Shown one piece after another: positions 62,541 to 64,000 of a stretch of 64,000 nt of DNA; the first letter of the stretch is position 1; every line of letters starts with the position of its first letter. The position numbers were made by a program, and so were the translations under genes. The DNA is from Halomonas aestuarii (lineage in GTDB: Bacteria; Pseudomonadota; Gammaproteobacteria; Pseudomonadales; Halomonadaceae). The DNA lies in the NCBI RefSeq assembly GCF_001886615.1, contig NZ_CP018139.1, positions 1,984,001-2,048,000 on the forward strand. The letters are read 5' to 3'. The notes below the pieces were generated by a model. The model made no database searches, was not told the origin of the DNA, and saw only the letters and a program-made list of their open reading frames with translations.

Positions 62541-63296
62541 ATGAGCGATACCTTCGACCTTCGCCCGACCCCGATCCTGCCCGACTGGCCGGCTCCGGAG
62601 AACGTCGGGGCCTTCGTCACCACCCGCGAGACGGGGCCGAGCCAGGGGGTCTACGCCGCCTTCAACGCGGCCGAGCACGTGGGCGACAACCCGAACCATG
62701 TGGCGCTGTGCCGTCGGCAGCTGGAGAAGGAAGTCGGCGACGGCCGTCCGCTGCTGTGGCTCGACCAGGTGCATGGCGCGCGGGTGCAGCAGGCCTTCGC
62801 CAAGGACAGGCCCGAGGCGGACGCCGCCGTGGCCACGAGCCGGGAGTACGCCTGCGTGGTGCTCACCGCGGACTGCCTGCCGGTGTTCCTCTGCGACCGT
62901 CGTGGTACTCGTGTGGCGGCGGTCCACGCGGGCTGGCGCGGACTCGCCGGCGGCGTGATCGAGGCGACCGTGGGCGCGATGGGCCTCCCCCCGGAGGAGC
63001 TGATGGCCTGGCTGGGCCCGGCCATCTCCAACGCCCAGTTCGAGGTCGGGCCCGAGGTCCAGCAGGCCTTCGTCGGCGTGCACCCCGAAGCCGAGGCGGC
63101 CTTCGACCCCAGCCCCTATCGGCTGGGTCACTTCATGGCCGACCTCTACAAGCTGGCGCGCCTGCGCCTGGAGCGGCTCGGCGTCTCCCACGTCAGCGGC
63201 GGCCACTTCTGCACCGCCTGCGAACCGCGCTTCTATTCCTGCCGTCGCGACGACGGCGTCACCGGCCGCATGGCCAGCGTGATCTGGCTGCGCTAG
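62541..63296 (+). CDS. pgeF: multicopper-oxidase-fold purine nucleoside phosphorylase / peptidoglycan editing factor PgeF (YfiH)
   Basis: Protein of 251 residues of the YfiH/LACC1 family, which corrects misincorporated L-Ser in peptidoglycan precursors and has purine nucleoside activity. The metal and active-site residues are in LDQVHGARV, VVLTADCLPVFLCD and AAVHAGWRGLAGGV. The C-terminal FCTACEPRFYSCRRDD is also conserved. I use the ATG at 62541; a GTG three bases upstream is possible. It follows rluD and precedes clpB. Confidence 0.94.
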   Translation: MSDTFDLRPTPILPDWPAPENVGAFVTTRETGPSQGVYAAFNAAEHVGDNPNHVALCRRQLEKEVGDGRPLLWLDQVHGARVQQAFAKDRPEADAAVATSREYACVVLTADCLPVFLCDRRGTRVAAVHAGWRGLAGGVIEATVGAMGLPPEELMAWLGPAISNAQFEVGPEVQQAFVGVHPEAEAAFDPSPYRLGHFMADLYKLARLRLERLGVSHVSGGHFCTACEPRFYSCRRDDGVTGRMASVIWLR

Positions 63297-63390
63297 CCGC
63301 CGCGGTCCCGTTGGCCCCTCCACACCGCCCCCCGCCAAGGTGGCGGGCTTGATCTGCATCAACCTCCTCCTCGCTTGCGCTGGCCGGTGA

Positions 63391-63419
63391 CTTGAAAGCT
63401 GGCCACGCTGACTCCATTG
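63391..63419 (+). promoter_or_regulatory. sigma32 (heat-shock) promoter of clpB
   Basis: CTTGAAA (63391-63397), a perfect -35 element for RpoH, and CTCCATTG (63412-63419), close to the CCCCAT -10, are separated by 14 bases. The clpB start is 72 bases downstream. This fits the known heat-shock control of clpB. Confidence 0.75.
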
Positions 63420-63491
63420 AAGCTCCCAAGACACAGTGACAGGGCCAACGCGGCGCGTCCGAACGCGCCGTCACCCCGATGGAGGAACCCC

Positions 63492-64000
63492 ATGCGATTC
63501 GACAAGTTCACCGCCAAGCTGCAGAACGCCGTGGCCGATGCCCAGTCCCTGGCCGTGGGCCGCGGGCACAACCAGCTGGAACCCGGCCACCTGCTGCTGG
63601 CGCTGCTGGACGCCACCGACACCGGCGTCAAGGCGCTGGTGCAGAAGGCCGGCGGTGATGCCGCCCGGCTGCGTGACGGCCTGGCCGGCCACCTCGACGA
63701 CCTGCCCAAGGTCGCCAACTTCGACGGCGAGGTGCAGCCCTCCCGCGACCTGATCAAGCTGTTCAACCTCACCGACCGCGAGGCCCAGAAGCGCGGTGAC
63801 CAGTACATCGCCAGCGAGCTGGTGCTGCTGGCCGCGCTGGAGATGGGCGGCGCGGTGACCAAGCTGCTGACCCAGGCCGGCATCACCCGCAAGGCGCTGG
63901 AGACCGCCGTCGACAGCGTGCGGGGCGGCGAGCGGGTCGACGACCCCAACGCCGAGGATCAGCGCGAGGCGCTGGAGAAGTACACCCTGGACCTCAACGA
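63492..64000 (+). CDS. clpB: ATP-dependent chaperone ClpB, partial (5' part only)
   Basis: The first 169 residues of the ClpB disaggregase, normally about 860 residues; the rest lies beyond the window. The N-terminal domain is complete: MRFDKFTAKLQNAVADAQSLAVGRGHNQLEPGHLLLALL, and the start of the linker to AAA1 (ALEKYTLDLN) is present. GGAGGAA lies 5 bases upstream of the ATG. The upstream sigma32-type promoter supports the assignment. Confidence 0.96.
   Translation, partial: MRFDKFTAKLQNAVADAQSLAVGRGHNQLEPGHLLLALLDATDTGVKALVQKAGGDAARLRDGLAGHLDDLPKVANFDGEVQPSRDLIKLFNLTDREAQKRGDQYIASELVLLAALEMGGAVTKLLTQAGITRKALETAVDSVRGGERVDDPNAEDQREALEKYTLDLN

Overview
The window is a high-GC gammaproteobacterial chromosome segment, most likely from a Halomonas-like member of the Halomonadaceae. 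This rests on the housekeeping genes: fabA/fabB, rapA, the ispB/rplU-rpmA-obgE-proB-rpsT-murJ-ribF-ileS-lspA-fkpB-ispH block, type IV minor pilins, bamD-rluD-pgeF-clpB. Their order closely follows the corresponding Pseudomonas aeruginosa region. No taxonomic marker such as rRNA is present, so the genus is an inference.

Layout. (1) 1-1440: fabB (truncated at the window edge) and fabA. (2) 1564-10602: a tightly packed minus-strand cluster. In transcription order it holds a renalase-like flavoprotein, a CbiX-like chelatase, a MerR/LitR-type regulator, DNA photolyase, an NTF2-fold protein, an SDR, an FAD amine-oxidase-like enzyme, DUF1365, a cyclopropane-fatty-acid-synthase-like methyltransferase and DUF2878. 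This looks like a light / singlet-oxygen response regulon that repairs DNA and remodels membrane lipids. CarH/LitR-like 11-bp phased repeats lie in its promoter and inside the NTF2 gene. (3) 10708-19228: ordinary genes (TIGR01777 epimerase, rapA, an Lgt-like/thioredoxin fusion, a phospholipase D lipoprotein, a universal stress protein, DUF808).

(4) 19.3-30.5 kb: an accessory island with different base and codon use and decayed IS3-family transposases at 19.3 kb and 26.0-26.5 kb. It encodes a PQQ-dependent alcohol dehydrogenase with the Asp-x-Asp signature of lanthanide-dependent enzymes, and a di-haem cytochrome c. It also has the ABC exporter, solute-binding protein and beta-propeller protein typical of PQQ alcohol oxidation clusters, an extra SsuABC/NMT1-type importer, and a periplasmic ankyrin-repeat / small beta-domain pair. 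(5) 30.7-38.0 kb: a catabolic cluster with RidA, a three-subunit HcnABC-like amino-acid or opine dehydrogenase, a TRAP transporter and a LysR regulator.

(6) 38.1-51.3 kb: tRNA-Pro(CGG), ispB and the conserved housekeeping block listed above. (7) 51.3-58.8 kb: a FadL-like porin, a DUF2799 lipoprotein, a duplicated relic of the fadL 5' region, and a minor pilin operon that lacks pilY1 but ends in a very long PilX-like protein; then a separate GspH/FimT pseudopilin and a PP0621-family protein. (8) 58.9-64.0 kb: nadE, bamD, rluD, pgeF and the first part of clpB behind a sigma32-type promoter.

The most interesting parts are the light-response cluster with a regulator lacking cobalamin-binding residues, and the PQQ/lanthanide-type alcohol oxidation island with an extra importer.
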